From Vandiemenella viatica (Eukaryota > Arthropoda > Insecta > Orthoptera > Morabidae): a DNA stretch of 64,000 bases. The stretch is taken from positions 128,634,036 through 128,698,035 of the forward strand of contig CM061921.1 of NCBI GenBank assembly GCA_031002005.1. The letters run 5' to 3'. Positions 23,868 through 35,845 of the stretch are shown here, in pieces. The position numbers and the translations under genes were made by a program. How positions within the stretch are numbered: position 1 is the first letter of the stretch; each line of letters starts with the position of its first letter. The notes under the pieces were generated by a model. It saw only the letters and a list, made by a program, of their open reading frames with translations, had not been told where the DNA came from and searched no databases.

Positions 23868-25687
23868 CCACGTTTTTAAACTTTTGAACATCTTGTCCTC
23901 CCTAAAATTATCCAACGCTTTTCCTAAATTAATGAACACCATAAAAGAATCATTGTTTAATCCGCCCTTCAAGTATTAATCTCAAAGCCAGAATTGCTTC
24001 CCTTGTACCGTGGTTTTTCCTAAACCCATACTAATCTTCACCTACTATCTCTTCTATTATCAATTCTATTCTTCTGTATATTATTGTGATCAGTAATTTT
24101 GAAGCATCTGCTGTTAGACATATGGTGCGATAATTCTCCCATTTTTCAGCTTGTGTTTTCTTTCGAAGTGTGATGAAACTTTTATAAAAATCAAATGGAA
24201 TTTATTCTGTTTCACATCTATTTGAAATGAGTTTGAATAATCTTTGTTTTCCTTCTGCTCCTAGGAATTTCAGAAGTTCTGCGGGAATTACATCAATTCC
24301 GACTGCCTTATTTGATTTAAAATCATTCAAAGATCTATCAGATTCCGTCTTCAAAACAGGATCTCCTAAGTTATCAGTGTCGACATCGCCTTCCATTTTT
24401 ATTACGCTGTGATTCAAGTCATCCTGATCATGAGAACAGGTTTCTCATTGGCAGCTTTATTTTTTATGCATCTTTTCTTAATTTCTCGCAACATTTGTTT
24501 GATCTTCCTATATGCAACATCTAATTTGATCTACGACTATTTCCTTATCTACTTCTTCACACTTTTTTTTGAAGCCATTTCTCTTTTGCTTTTGTGCTTT
24601 TCTTTTGTACCTGATTTCTAAATCATCTGTATTGCTCTCTTCATGCCTTATCCTGAACATTTTTGTGCCTTCTCTGTTCCATCAACTCTAACACGTGTTC
24701 TGTGGGCCAAGGTTTTCGGGTAGCTTGTTCCCTAAAGCCTAATGTTTCCTTACCAGCTTTCATTTTTTCTCTCTTCAATGCATTCCATTTGTTCTCAGTA
24801 GAGATCCTTTTAGAGTTACTTCTTAGACTCATCTCTACCATTTCTGCAAATTTTTTTCTCGTGATAGATTGTTTCAGCTTATACACTTCCAGTCTGCTCT
24901 GCTTGCGTTGCTTCTTTATTCTTAGGAATTTTAGCCTGCACTTCATAATTATCAGATTATGGTCAGAGTCTATGTCTGCTGCTAGGAATGCTTTACCGTC
25001 TATAACTTAATTCCTGAACTGCTATTTAATATGATATTATGTAGATGGTATCTACCTGTATACCCTGACGTTTCCAGGTGTATATCTTTCTTGCGTGATA
25101 CTTAAATAGAGTGTTCGCCGCTACTAGTTTAAATCTTTCATAAAATTCTAACATCATTCTTCCTCACTCATTTCTCTCGCCTAGACAAAATTTTACTACA
25201 GTATTCCCCTCTTTTCCTTCTACCACATTCAATCACTCATAATTATTAGATTTTCCTTCCCCTTCAAATTTTTAATTAATTCTTAAATTTCAGTGTCTAT
25301 TTTCTGTATTCCTTCATCATCATTCTGCGACGTTAGCATATACACTTGTACTAACGTGGATGGTACGGGCTTAGTCTTAGTTTCTAATCTCATCAAAATA
25401 ATCCTGTCACTAAACTGTTCATAAGAACTCGCCCGTTTCAATACTCTCCTATTCATTACAAATCCTACACCAGTGACTCCATTGACAGCTTGTGTGTTAA
25501 TTATTCTGTGTTCCCAAGATCAGAAATCCTGTGCATCCATCCACTCAAATTCACTAATCCCAATGACTTCTAACTTAAGGTGTTCCATCTCCATTTTGAA
25601 GTTTTCTAATCTACCTGCGCTATTCGATTTCTAACATTCCACGCCCAGTATAACTTTGTTTGTCGTTGTGTAGAGTTTGTCTAGCAT
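23868..25687 (-). mobile_element. RTE-type LINE relic (endonuclease to early RT)
   Basis: The minus strand starts at an ATG near 25687. After decayed codons it reads AGRLENFKMEMEHLKLEVIG, then VNGVTGVGFVMNRRVLKRAS (endonuclease domain), the basic linker 24946-24641, and AVGIDVIPAELLKFLGAEGK (24417-24202). The last part is FINLGKALDNFREDKM, the first RT catalytic block with a changed key residue, near 23940. It ends there, beside a TA-rich tract. The opening endonuclease block is nearly the same as the plus-strand RTE 5' end at 63832-64000, so both belong to one family. Multiple stops and frameshifts. Confidence 0.8.
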
Positions 25688-26120
25688 AGTGAATGAAGTG
25701 CTGTGAGCCTGCAACATTAACTTTCAATATTTTTATTTGTGAACTATTTTGCGACTTTCTTCCTGCTTTTGGTAGTTTCTCATCGATCTAAATTCACATT
25801 CCACTATTTCCAGTGGAATATATGGGGAAGGAAGCGATAGCACAGGCTTTTCACTGGGTTATGAGACAGTGAATAACCAAGAAGTTCGGCGTGCGGCCGG
25901 AGATGCCTTCGTCGCAGCAAATCAGCCTGTTGATGTCCCGATGGCATATCGGAAGTAGACAAGGCCACAAGTATTACCAGAAAACGAGTCTGTGACTCTA
26001 CATTTGAAGCAGGAGAGAAAATATTTGTAGTTGAAGATAGACCATGGAAGCTTCATAGTCTTCAACACTTTCTCACTTTCTCCTGTTATTGCAGTCCCTC
26101 TTCAAGCGTCGGTCAAATAG

Positions 26121-26581
26121 ATGGAACCAACACCTACTACGATTAAGCATCCAGCCTTGCCAAGAACAGAAAATCATTACAAGCTATCTGATCCAGGTCC
26201 TTATAATGTGTATGTTGAGAGTAGAGATCGTAATCTAGGTAGTTTACACCCAATGAGTATTAGTGTCCCTGAAACAAAAGGCCATGTCTTAAACATCACT
26301 TCTACGAGGAAGAATAAAATTAAAATTTAAGAAGATAGACCTCTGGTAGCTAACAAGTTAGATGAGTCTGCTGTACTTATGAGCAGAAATTTAGAAGCTT
26401 ACATACTTATGTTTCTAGTTAAATAGAGGGGTGTCATTCGAGGAGTAGACGTGAGCTTAAAGGAAGCAGAGATTATTGCTGATAATGAATCTTTAATTAA
26501 TGTAACTAATGTTAAAATACAATGCGGGTGGTACGAGATAATTCATCATCAACTGTGAAACTACAGACATGTATAGAAATA
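26121..26581 (+). pseudogene. I-group LINE ORF1, N-terminal part (interrupted)
   Basis: The ATG at 26121 opens MEPTPTTIKHPALPRTENHY, followed by GPYNVYVESRDRNLGSLHP, a block shared with ORF1 of the LINE at 40-45.8 kb (GPYYVFVESLDRNVGNLHP). The first frame ends at 26330 and later frames continue the match to 26581. There a mariner-type element is inserted; ORF1 resumes at 27409. This is the 5' part of the plus-strand LINE that continues to about 31390. Confidence 0.7.
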
Positions 26582-27408
26582 CAGGGCGTTCGCCGGAAAA
26601 CGCTACCCTCCCAGTCTGTTGCCGTCGGCAACTTGCTCGGTCAGTGGAACCAGCAGTTTCCGCCACGCGGCACCGTGAATCACCGCACTGTTTAACACCT
26701 CCGCTGCCCCAACAGTGCAGTGCAGTGACCCTTACATTGTTAAGAACGGTTTCTTTGCATTGTAGATAGTTTGTGACTTCAGTCTCTTATTAATCAGTGT
26801 TGTGAATAAACGTTTCTTTGCGGTTTGGCTGGTTTGGGGCTTCATACTCTTATTAATCTGTACCGTGTTTGAGTGTGAGTAAAATTATGGTACGTTACAG
26901 TTTGCAACAAAGAATATTTCTCTACGATACATATGTGAAGAAGAAGTCGTTTAAAAAGTGTCGCAGTAAATTTCGTCGCGAATTTCCTGGCGCTTTACTG
27001 CCAGCTAAAGTAAGAGAAACGGGTTCATTTTTTAACAAAAAGAGACTGTCGGTCAACCGTATTCTCACAAAGGAGAAAATTGACGATATCGCTTTTCGAC
27101 TAGAACAGTCACCCAAAAAATCATTAAGTCAGTTAGGGCAGCGTGTGTCTCGAAATATGTTCAGAAGATGTGAAATGTGCATTACACAAGAGGGTCAACA
27201 CTTCCAGCATCTTTTATAAGGTAAGCTAATGAATTACGTCACATTTAAATGCTTAGCACACAAGTTTATGAAGTTTATGAAGCGTAATTATTATGAAATA
27301 GTCCGCGGCCGACGGTCGAACAATGCCGGAAACTGAGCGCTCGCTCGCCGGGAGCAGTTTCTTCCTTGTAGCGCTAACAGTGGGTTGCGTTTCCCGGCGA
27401 ACGCCCTG
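26582..27408. mobile_element. Tc1/mariner-type deletion derivative, 827 bp, in LINE ORF1
   Basis: The ends CAGGGCGTTCGCCGG and CCGGCGAACGCCCTG are perfect 15-bp inverted repeats; similarity extends to ~27 bp with mismatches. The element is flanked by TA on both sides (26580-26581 and 27409-27410), the duplication expected for this superfamily. Removing it joins the two parts of the host LINE ORF1. Inside, 26869-27219 encodes an N-terminal helix-turn-helix-like domain of a transposase, but the catalytic DDE part is absent, so it is non-autonomous. Confidence 0.85.
26869..27219 (+). pseudogene. Mariner-type transposase, N-terminal DNA-binding part only
   Basis: The 116-codon frame reads YSLQQRIFLYDTYVKKKSFK, then KCRSKFRREFPG, then LTKEKIDDIAFRLEQSPKKS. 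It resembles the N-terminal helix-turn-helix part of a mariner-type transposase family common in insects. From memory of the family, part of the recognition-helix region after FPG appears deleted. The protein stops soon after SQLGQRVSR, before any catalytic domain; the expected catalytic aspartates are nowhere in the 827-bp element. It could at most act as a DNA-binding remnant. Confidence 0.7.
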
Positions 27409-27410
27409 TA

Positions 27411-28262
27411 GATAGTCAACAAGTACCTCAATTTGTTTACTTATACGGCATGAGATGTGAAGTTAGCCCTTATGTTCCATCTGTCAAACAATGCAATAAA
27501 TGCCTTCGATTCGATCATATTAGTACACAGTGTAGAAGCGGCCAGCGTTGCGGTAGATGCAGAGGTTTTCACTCTCTGCAACAGTGTCAGTCCAATGAAA
27601 CAATTTGTGTAAACTTTAAGGGCCAGCACGTGGCTACGGAACGGACCAGTACAGAGTATTTTTTCAGACGAAGGGTCCACGAACAGGCTACTTTATATAA
27701 CATCTCCTTTAAGGATGCTGAAGATCTATTGAAGATAAGGTCTCATGCAATTTCTTTATCTAAAACGTCTTCCATTCATGCTCCACAATCACCCTCCCTC
27801 CACTGTTTCAAGAAAATATAAAATTATAGAACATCAACATAGTCGCTTTCCAAGTATCAGAAATGTAAAACTTTTAGAAACTCTTGTTAACGTTTCACGG
27901 ACTTCTCTAAAAACACCCTAACGCAGGATAAGTATTGAGAAAGGAGCTAATGGTCAGAGCCAACCTTCAAATATTAGTCAACTCTCTTCATCCAATAGAT
28001 AGACAGGCTATTGATATGAAATTGATCATCGTGGTTTTTCGGGGAAACCTATTCCCAGCAGTCCTTACCCTCCTCTGCTTCATAGTGAGGACAATGGTAA
28101 ATATCAATTTGGAGACTCCATTATAGACAAGATTATTAGCCTAATCCTTCTTGTTGTGGACAGCTCACGTTCGAATGAAAACCCAGATTCTGATGAAATT
28201 AGAAAAATGTTATCTAACATTCTCTCCTCATCCAATGTCCTTTAAAATTCTACAGTGGAATT
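27411..28262 (+). pseudogene. I-group LINE ORF1, C-terminal part with zinc knuckles
   Basis: After the mariner insertion ORF1 resumes: GMRCEVSPYVPSVKQCNKCL, RFDHISTQC, CGRCRGFHSLQQC, then a third, poorer knuckle (CVNFKGQH). The first knuckle keeps the CxxC-x4-H-x4-C spacing. After a stop at 27821 and frameshifts the tail reads SIIDKIISLILLVVDSSRS near 28120-28180. This corresponds to the hydrophobic tail of ORF1 in the 40-45.8-kb LINE. The end overlaps the start of ORF2, as in that element. Confidence 0.7.
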
Positions 28263-31200
28263 CTCGGTCTGCAGTAGCTAACAGAGAATGCCTTTTAAAA
28301 GAACTGTCTGATTGGGACATATCTGTAGCCACTATTAGTGAAACATGGTTCAAGCCTCGTATTCCCACTCATTTCAGGGGATACAATGTATTAAGGAACG
28401 ACAGAGATAACGTCAAAGGAGGCGTGGCTTTATTGATAAGAGCAAATATCTGCTTTCAGCAAATTCAGGTAAACTCGGAAGTAAAAGAACTCCAGGCAGT
28501 AGCAGCTGTAATTAAAACCCCCACAGGTACATTTTCTGTAATGTCTTTAGATAAACCTCCAAGAATTAGAATCAGTAAAAATGAATGGAATCATTTGTGG
28601 TTTTCTTTTTGTTCCCCCAATCTTACTTTTGGAGATTTTAACTCACATAATTCTGCGTGGGGCATCGAGATTTCTGATGCCGATGGTCGTTCACTGTTGC
28701 ATTCTGTAGAACTCTATCGTATAATTCTAAATGATGGCTCCCCTCCGATGATCCCAGTTCCTTTGAGACGTCCATCTGCAGTGGACATATCGATAGTGTT
28801 GCCAAATTTCCACAAAATAGATTATTGTGAGACTGAAACGTATTCTCTGGGTTCAGACCATTTCCTAATACACATAAGTATTGGCCTTGAAACAAGATTG
28901 CCAAAAAGATACTATTCTAAGTGTCAATGGAAAATCCAGGAAGCCTCGTGGTCAAGCTACGGTTCTGTTATATTAGAGGAACTACAAAAGCTTGATTCTA
29001 ATCTGACTGTGAGGGAAACATATGATGCTCTGATCTCAGCAATCAATAAAGCTGCTGTCAAGTCAATCCCTCACCGCAAAACAGCTGGATTCTGAAGAAA
29101 GCCTAATGCCTTTTGGTGGAATACAGAGTGTTAGAAAGCGGTGCCGAAATACAGGCTAACCCTGTATAGATATTGGAAAGAGCAGACTCTTAAACGATTC
29201 CTGCAATTTAATCGTGAGGATGCCCGGACAAAAAAAAGTTCTTAAAGCTTCGAAAAAAAGGAGGAATGGGTAAAATATTGCAACAGCCTGATAAAGGCTC
29301 CAGTGTTTCTGATATTTGGAGGAAAGTCAGATCATTAAAAAAATTAAGTGTAGTTGAACCACTTGACACTGATTCAGCCTGGTTGGAAGACTTCGTTGAC
29401 AGAATAGCACCATCGTCTTGTTTAAACCCCCTTGGATATGTCCTCAAGCCAAAGATTGCTCACACTCTTTCATGACACCCTTCACCATGCTGGAATTAAA
29501 AAACATACTCACAACAACCAAGAATACATCCCCAGGAATAGACAACATCCATTATGCAATACTAAAAAAATCTCTCTTAAAAAGCACTGGATTTACTTCT
29601 TAGCAATTTTAACGATATATGGACAAGGAATTGCTTAACGGAATAATGGACAACCCAGTTAATATCCCCAGTTTTAAAATCTGATAAAAATTCTTTACAC
29701 AATTCTTCATGTAGACCAATTGGTCTATCGTCGTGTGTGGGGAAGACCCTCGAGAAACTTGTTAAGAATCGTCTCGAATAGTGGCTGGAAGCTAATGATT
29801 TGATGCCTCAGTCTCAATTTGGTTTTCGTAAAGGGAGAGGAACAATTGATTATCTAAGTATATTAATAATGGTCATCTTTACCTCTTTCAAAAGGAGATA
29901 CTTTACGATCTCCTTGTTTTTAGATATCCACTTGATTTCGACATTGTACAAATTCCTATTCTATTGAAAAAATTAGGTAGACGCGGAGTGCCGGAGGTTT
30001 TTATATATGGCATAAGCAAATTCCTGTTGGAAAGAACGGTATTTGTGCGGTATGGAGACCAAATTATAGGACCAATAATACTTGCTACTGGGTTACCTCA
30101 AGGTGTCATAGTCAACCCGCTGCTATATAGCCTTTATACATGTGATTTGGAAATAGTAATATGACTTAACACCCAAATCCTTCAACATGCAGACGACATC
30201 TGTATATATTCTTTGGCAGTCTAATTGGAGATTGCTTGAAATAACCATCCACAACCATGATAGAAATAGATAAATGGCTGAAATCAAATGGACTTCAAAT
30301 TTCAACAGAGAAATCTTCCCTCGTTATTTTCACCAGGAAATGGATAGAACTCAATGTGGTCAAAACATTTAGGCTAGGTAACTACTCCTTTTCGGTATAA
30401 TCTAATGTACGATTCCTGGGAGTATTGATGGACGCCAAACTCAGTTTTATACCGCACATCGATCAAATAATCAACTCTTGTATCCAAGCTCAGAATGTTA
30501 TTCAATATCTGACACGCGTTTGGTGGGGTGCAAATCCCAATATGCTTTTGATGATCTACAGAGCACTAATTAGATTCAAAATTGACTATGGATGTATTCT
30601 TTACAGCAGTTCAAGCTCCGGAAACCTGTTCAGGTTAGACAAACTACATTATAGCTGTATTTGCACCTGTCTTTGTGCCATGACATCTACTCCCACCAAT
30701 GCTCTATTGGTGGAAGCCCAGCAGATGCCTTTGCACATCAGAAGATACAGGCTGTCGGGCAAATTCATTGTGGAGAGGCTAGCATACCGGAACCATCCAA
30801 TTCTCTTTAAATGTAAAGAGCTAATTAGCTTGCGGAATAACAGAGGGAGATTGCGACTTTCAGAGGTCCATTATAGCTACAACGAGTGGGAAGAACAAAC
30901 TGACAGAATAATTCCAATGAATCAATTTCTACCATATGTATACCATTCCATCTTTAGTATGATTCACTGAGCGTGGTGGTGTAACGGTTAGAGTTCTGGC
31001 CTCGCATTCGGGAGGACGGCGGTTCGAATCCCCGTCCGGGTTTTCCATGGTTTACCAAATCACTCCAGGCAAATGCCGGGATGCTTCCTTCAAAAGGCAA
31101 TGGCCAAATTCCTTCCCATTCCTTGCCCACCATCCTTTACCGTCTCTAAAGACCTCGCTGTTAAGAGACGTTAAGCTATTAAAATGAAAAATTAGTATGA

Positions 31201-31390
31201 TTCAACTACCGGTATTTTAAAGGACTCATGCAGGTAAGCAATACTCAAACCTCAATCTGTTAGCTAAGAGGTATTTCGCGGAAAACTGGAGTAACACCGT
31301 GCATATCTATAAGGATGAATCTAAAACTGCCCCAGGAGGCGACGTAGGATGTGCATTTTTCTTCCCCAGCACTAGGTATCAAACAATGTA
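28235..31390 (+). pseudogene. I-group LINE ORF2: endonuclease, RT, RNase H; broken
   Basis: An ATG at 28235 opens MSFKILQWNSRSAVANRECL. The APE endonuclease is open to the stop at 29093-29095, with SETWFKPRIP, GDFNSHNSAWG and LGSDHFL. RT pieces follow in shifting frames: SPGIDNIHYAIL, CRPIGLSSCVGKTLEKLV, FGFRKGRGT, ATGLPQGVIVNPLL, and the active-site block ILQHADDICIY (HADD). A 182-codon thumb/connection frame runs 30425-30970. After a SINE insertion an RNase H start (VHIYKDESK) appears near 31295; similarity ends near 31390. The position-for-position match to the minus-strand LINE at 40-45.8 kb marks them as related families. Confidence 0.8.
30967..31191 (+). mobile_element. tRNA-derived SINE with 13-bp target duplication
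   Basis: The head GTGGTGTAACGGTTAGAGTT (A-box region) and GGTTCGAATCC (B box) is followed by the family body (CATGGTTTACCAAATCACTC, AGGCAAATGCCGGGATG). The tail is GACCTCGCTG...GACGTTAAG plus a short A-rich end. TTAGTATGATTCA occurs on both sides (30954-30966 and 31192-31204), a perfect 13-bp duplication. It is inserted in a LINE ORF2 between the connection domain and RNase H, so it is younger than that LINE. Confidence 0.9.
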
Positions 31391-31469
31391 TTAACTACCA
31401 TCAACTACTTCTATATACATCGCGTAGAATTTTTAAAAATTTAAAGCAAATTACAGTTATCCGTTAAAA

Positions 31470-31716
31470 GTTAACCAACAACATTACGTCTACCAAATGG
31501 CCCTCTGGAAATCGAGTTCTTACTGGGGTTCAACGTTTTTGTCAGCTTCTCTAATGTATTATATGCTACAACATGTAGTGGAGTCATGTTGGCAACGAAA
31601 AAGTTTACACTGCATTGGTCGATACCAGCTTCAGATACTCGTACGCCGCTGTCTGTGACTACGATCTCAAAAGACTCACCAATGTGTTGTTGACGTAACC
31701 TTTTATTAGCAGTTGG

Positions 31717-31763
<47 letters not shown>

Positions 31764-32100
31764 CTATTCTCACCAGAATCCACAGCACCTGAAGACTCTG
31801 AATTGTTTTTCCTTATCCCATGAGTTGATCCTGCATCTACGTTTTCTTCAAACTGTATATATTAGGATTATGCAATCTTTTCAACTATTGTTATTAAGGC
31901 TAGAAACACGAGTCTTGATTGTAGAAAGTTTAGGCAAACACAGTTTGAATTCATAAAACAATTGTTCTCCTAATCTTGATTTAAATGCAATGTTATCACC
32001 TTTAATATGACCAAGGATTTTTAATCTCCTCGTTGCTATTGTTATAGTTTCTGATTTCACTAACAGTTTCCAGATCTTCGGTTTCCATGATTTAATCATG
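31470..32100 (-). pseudogene. hAT-type transposase fragment (tentative)
   Basis: The minus strand near 31680-31470 reads QQHIGESFEIVVTDSGVR and then VNFFVANMTPLHVVAYNTLE, followed by ISRGPFGRR. The pattern (a short helix ending in PxxVV, then a segment ending in SR) resembles the middle of hAT transposases. Upstream, 32099-31881 is an open 72-codon Lys-rich frame of unknown identity. A 40-bp poly(A) run (31722-31761, plus strand) separates the two. The assignment is by eye and uncertain. Confidence 0.4.
31722..31761 (+). repeat. Poly(A) tract, 40 bp
   Basis: An uninterrupted A run. It could be the 3' tail of a short plus-strand retrosequence, but no body upstream could be identified. Confidence 0.9.
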
Positions 32101-33920
32101 TGACGAATATCAAGTTAATTTATTTCACTAACAAACTCCAAACCAACACAAACTAAAAGTGGCACTAAATTCCTCGTAGTAAAAATGTTATAAAAATATC
32201 AAAATCACTTATAGAATTTGAAACGCGTAGTGAGCGCCGATTTGCAGACGTAAAATACAACCCCTTCACAACTCTAGTGTTCCTGCTCACACCCACGCGA
32301 AGCCTAGCATCGCACTCGCACTCGCACTTCGCATTACCTAAATCATCCGTATACGACTTATCGAACGCACCAGCGTGCCGTGGCGCTCAATTTGAACGTA
32401 CAAAATGACGTCAACATCCAATGTAACGGACTAAAGTTAACGGAAGTTAAAAAGAACGTTAATGATTTCTTAGGTTAACTTAAAAGTTACATTTTCAAAT
32501 TTTGTTAACTTCTTTAATTAACGGTTACCTACCCAGCTGTGTCCTGGGTTAATAACGGTGTGGTCACTGGTTCGAGTCTATTTTGGGCGAATTATTTTTT
32601 TAAAACTATTGGAACATATATATTGCTTATGTATAAAATAGTAATTTCTGTAAGGAAATAAAATAAAAAGTAACGTATCTAACAAAAAAAAAACAGATTA
32701 TTTCTAATATCTCTTGCCAAATAAATGTTCTGTATATAGCAATAGCCCTTAATTGAAAGCACTTAGCATTTAAAATAGGCGTCTTTCTACTTCACTCCGC
32801 ATTAATAGTGATTTTTAACACATTAACTCTAATTGACTAATTTCAAAGAACGTATAAAGAGATCTTACTTATTTTGTAACAGTCGGCTGTTAAAAAAGCA
32901 ATTCACATAACCTATAGAAATTAAGGAAACAGTGACCTGGAACATACAGGAGTCATAAAAAGTTAATTTATAGGGTTAAATTCAAGAACTAATTCTAATC
33001 TCTAACGAGAATATACTTGGCTCTCGGTTGTACATTGATCATATTAGTTGAGGAACGCATGATAAAGAATTATAATTGAATCATGCATTTTTATGTTTCA
33101 AACAGAATCAATTTTAAAGTAACTTCGTCGCATCAGGAAGAATTGCTGAAGAAATTACTGACGATAGAAGCAATTTATTAATTCATGCTTCTATAATGTG
33201 GGAAATAGAGTAATACTCTAAAAACAGTTATGCGATAGTATGAAGTGATCAAAAGAAATTATCTTCCGAGAACAGTATTAGCTGCCGGGCAAGTGCTTCG
33301 TCGAAAACTTCTACTGATTAATAGTGTTCGCGCCTCTTGGGTGGCTTACTAATACACTTTATTTTATTAATCGACAGAAAATTGAGATGCTTTTTAAGGT
33401 TCAACAGTGACTGTTAACAGGGGCAAACCATCCACATATAAATGCACACACTATTTATACCACATTTTATCAATAGTCCATCGTAAGAGAAGGGAGACAG
33501 ACGGACAGCATACCTGCGCCGGCTAATGAATATTACGAGCGCTGTATTATTAGTTATTAATGCACTCTCCTAGATGATTAGGGGCTTCAGTTAGTATCAT
33601 CCCGCAGCCGTTGCTGTGTAGGATTGCTCCTGCTGTCTGGAATCCTAGCGGTGTTAGCGAGACGTGAGAGTAATAATCCCTAAACACGAAGAAAACATTT
33701 AAGCAGAGATATCCAATTGACGTTCGAGTATCATTAATGACTATGAAATGGAATTTTCTGGGGATCAGAGCACAGACGATATGGAAAATCTGACTATTCA
33801 TGATATCGTACAGTAAGTGACTTCAAGTAAACAGTTCCCCTTTGAAGATAAAGAAGTGGAAACTTATGTGCGAGTAGATTAGTTACAGCAGACCTGTAGG
33901 AAAAGGGACATACAAGAAAA
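32101..33920. other. Interval without a supportable gene
   Basis: This stretch is AT-rich. A tRNA-like scrap (GGTTAATAACGGTGTGGTCA ... GGTTCGAGTC near 32545-32580) suggests a decayed SINE head. AACGTTA/TTAACG-rich sequence near 32400-32530 resembles sequence near 31440-31475 in inverted form, but the match is too weak to call terminal repeats. Nothing else is visible. Confidence 0.35.
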
Positions 33921-33924
33921 AAAA

Positions 33925-34650
33925 AACAGGAAGAAAACCATTCTGCTGCTAGGTAGTAGCCATGGGAGAGGAGAGGTGTAAGCCCTCTTTTGCAGGATCA
34001 GTTAGTTACAGGCTAGTAGGTCACAAGTAGTTTAAAACCTAGCTCAACATTGGGGCTGCTAATAGAGGATATAAGTTGACTTTATAGGGGTTTCACTAAG
34101 GAGGGTCGAGTAATGATAGTGTGAGTTGCGAGAAATAGTGTTCATAGAAATGCGAATTATAGTGTAGAGAGAGACCTGAAGAAAGTGGTGAAGGAGGCGC
34201 AATACGGTGGTTAAACTCATGCAGGTCCTAAATCGCCATGACTGCGGCAGCTTAACCACGCTGTCAGTCGGGTAAAGATGGAAACGGGGAAGCTACTAGA
34301 AGCGGCATTAGTTCTGTCGTGGGGGTTATGCCTATGCCTATGGAGACCATTGGTAGGTAGGGATTCGCTTGGAATGGCCTACACCTGAATAGAAGGGGCA
34401 GGGGGGTAGTTTCTGAGTTGTTACGTAAAGCTGTGAGAAAACTCTTTTCCAGTGATGATGGGGTCAGGACTGTGCCTTTTTTAGATTCGCGGCTGCTGGT
34501 AAAGAGATAAAAACAGGTGAACAAAGGGATACTGATTGTAGAGGGACAAAAATCACAAATGGTGAAGAAATAGATGACGCTTTTGAAACAACAACAGAGG
34601 GAGGCAGAACTGGAGAGGTCGAAGTAAATGCTCAAAACATCACAAAGCCA
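33925..34650 (+). pseudogene. CR1-type LINE ORF1 with SGNH (GDSL-esterase-like) domain, decayed
   Basis: The plus strand in shifting frames reads KTILLLGSSHGRG (block I of the SGNH hydrolase fold). Near 34205-34260 comes LNRHDCGSL, and near 34360-34440 FAWNGLHLNRRGRG, the last block, where the family has a catalytic Asp-x-x-His. Here the Asp position is Asn, and the frame is broken by stops. Esterase-type ORF1 proteins are known from CR1-clade LINEs. The ORF2 pieces that follow (34655-37045) fit the same element. Confidence 0.6.
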
Positions 34651-35732
34651 GTGATAAGAGTGATGCTGGTGAACTGTAGGGAATTTGCAAACCTAATGGA
34701 GATAAACAACCAACAATTAGTTTTAGGGATAGATTCTTCGCTAATAGAAGGAGTACTAGAGTACTAGACAGTGGGATATTTCCTGGTGGTTACCTTTTTT
34801 TAAATTTATTTACATATTGCTTCTCACCTCTTCGACGGCTAAGGTCATTAGAGGTGGCTGATAGTTACAGGTTGTACCACAGAGATAGAGGAGCAACTTG
34901 TAGAGGGGTATTCTTAGTGGTTAGCAAAGACTGCTACAGTTCAATGGTGTTTATAAATTATGACAATGAGTTACTTGGGGTAGACTTGTGGTGTATTAAA
35001 TACGAGAAAGATGTTTGCTGCTTACCATAATGGAAGAATTAATGAAGAGGATGAGGCTCTTGGGGAAAAACTAAATTCATATTCAGAGTTCGGAAACGAG
35101 CTTAGAATGACCAATATTTGTGCGGATTTAAATTTACCAGGTCTCAACTGGGTAGAAAATAAGATTAATAATACAAGGGAACAGAGATTTGCAGATGAGA
35201 GAAGGAGGCTAAACACAAGGGATAGGGAAGAACAAAACTGGACCAAACATGTCGGATATCTTCCTAATCACCCAATGATAATCTTGTAGGTTGTCAAGTA
35301 AATGAAGAAATAAGTGATCATATAGGAGTTCTGATGAATATTAGAGGAATCAGTAATGGGGGAAATAAGTACAGTTATAAAAAGGCACAAATTACAGAAC
35401 TGAAAAGATATTTCAGGGAACGTTTCAGCAAATGGAAGGATGGCACAGGTACAATGGAGTCAAAGTGGGAAGGAGATAATAAAAAGTGGTGAAGAAATAT
35501 TTGTTCCAAAACTGAAAACAAAGACAAGTACAGAACCTACATATTATAAAAGGGAGGTCAGGGGGTTAAAGAGGTTGGTGAGAAGAGAATATGACAGAGC
35601 TAAGAGACAGCAAGGTAGTAGGTAATACTTGAAACAACTGAACAAGAAAATCATAATGGCAAAGATACTGGCCAAGGATAAAATTATGAAGAATATTATT
35701 GGTGCAGAGGGACCACTGGCTGGTGCATCTAG

Positions 35733-35845
35733 AAATTTCAATGGTTATGTAACAAAACTGAGGGAAAGAGAAGATACTGAGACATATGTAGATAAATATG
35801 AAGAAGAAGATACTGAAGATTAGAAAGAGGCAGAGATTTTAAGCA
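35733..35845 (+). repeat. Internal duplication of CR1-type LINE, copy 1
   Basis: AATTTCAATGG...AAAACTGAG...GAAAGAG, then GATACTGAGAC and TGTAGATAAATATG, recur at 36550-36665. This copy is in its expected place, between the endonuclease and RT. Confidence 0.8.

Noticed and set aside
30967..31040. Possible functional tRNA gene (A and B boxes)
   Set aside because: There is no complete acceptor stem. The tRNA-like part is followed by the SINE body, and target duplications bracket the whole 225 bp.
31431..32530. Inverted TAACG-rich sequences as terminal repeats of a hAT element
   Set aside because: The similarity is short and low-complexity, and the ends and duplication could not be aligned.
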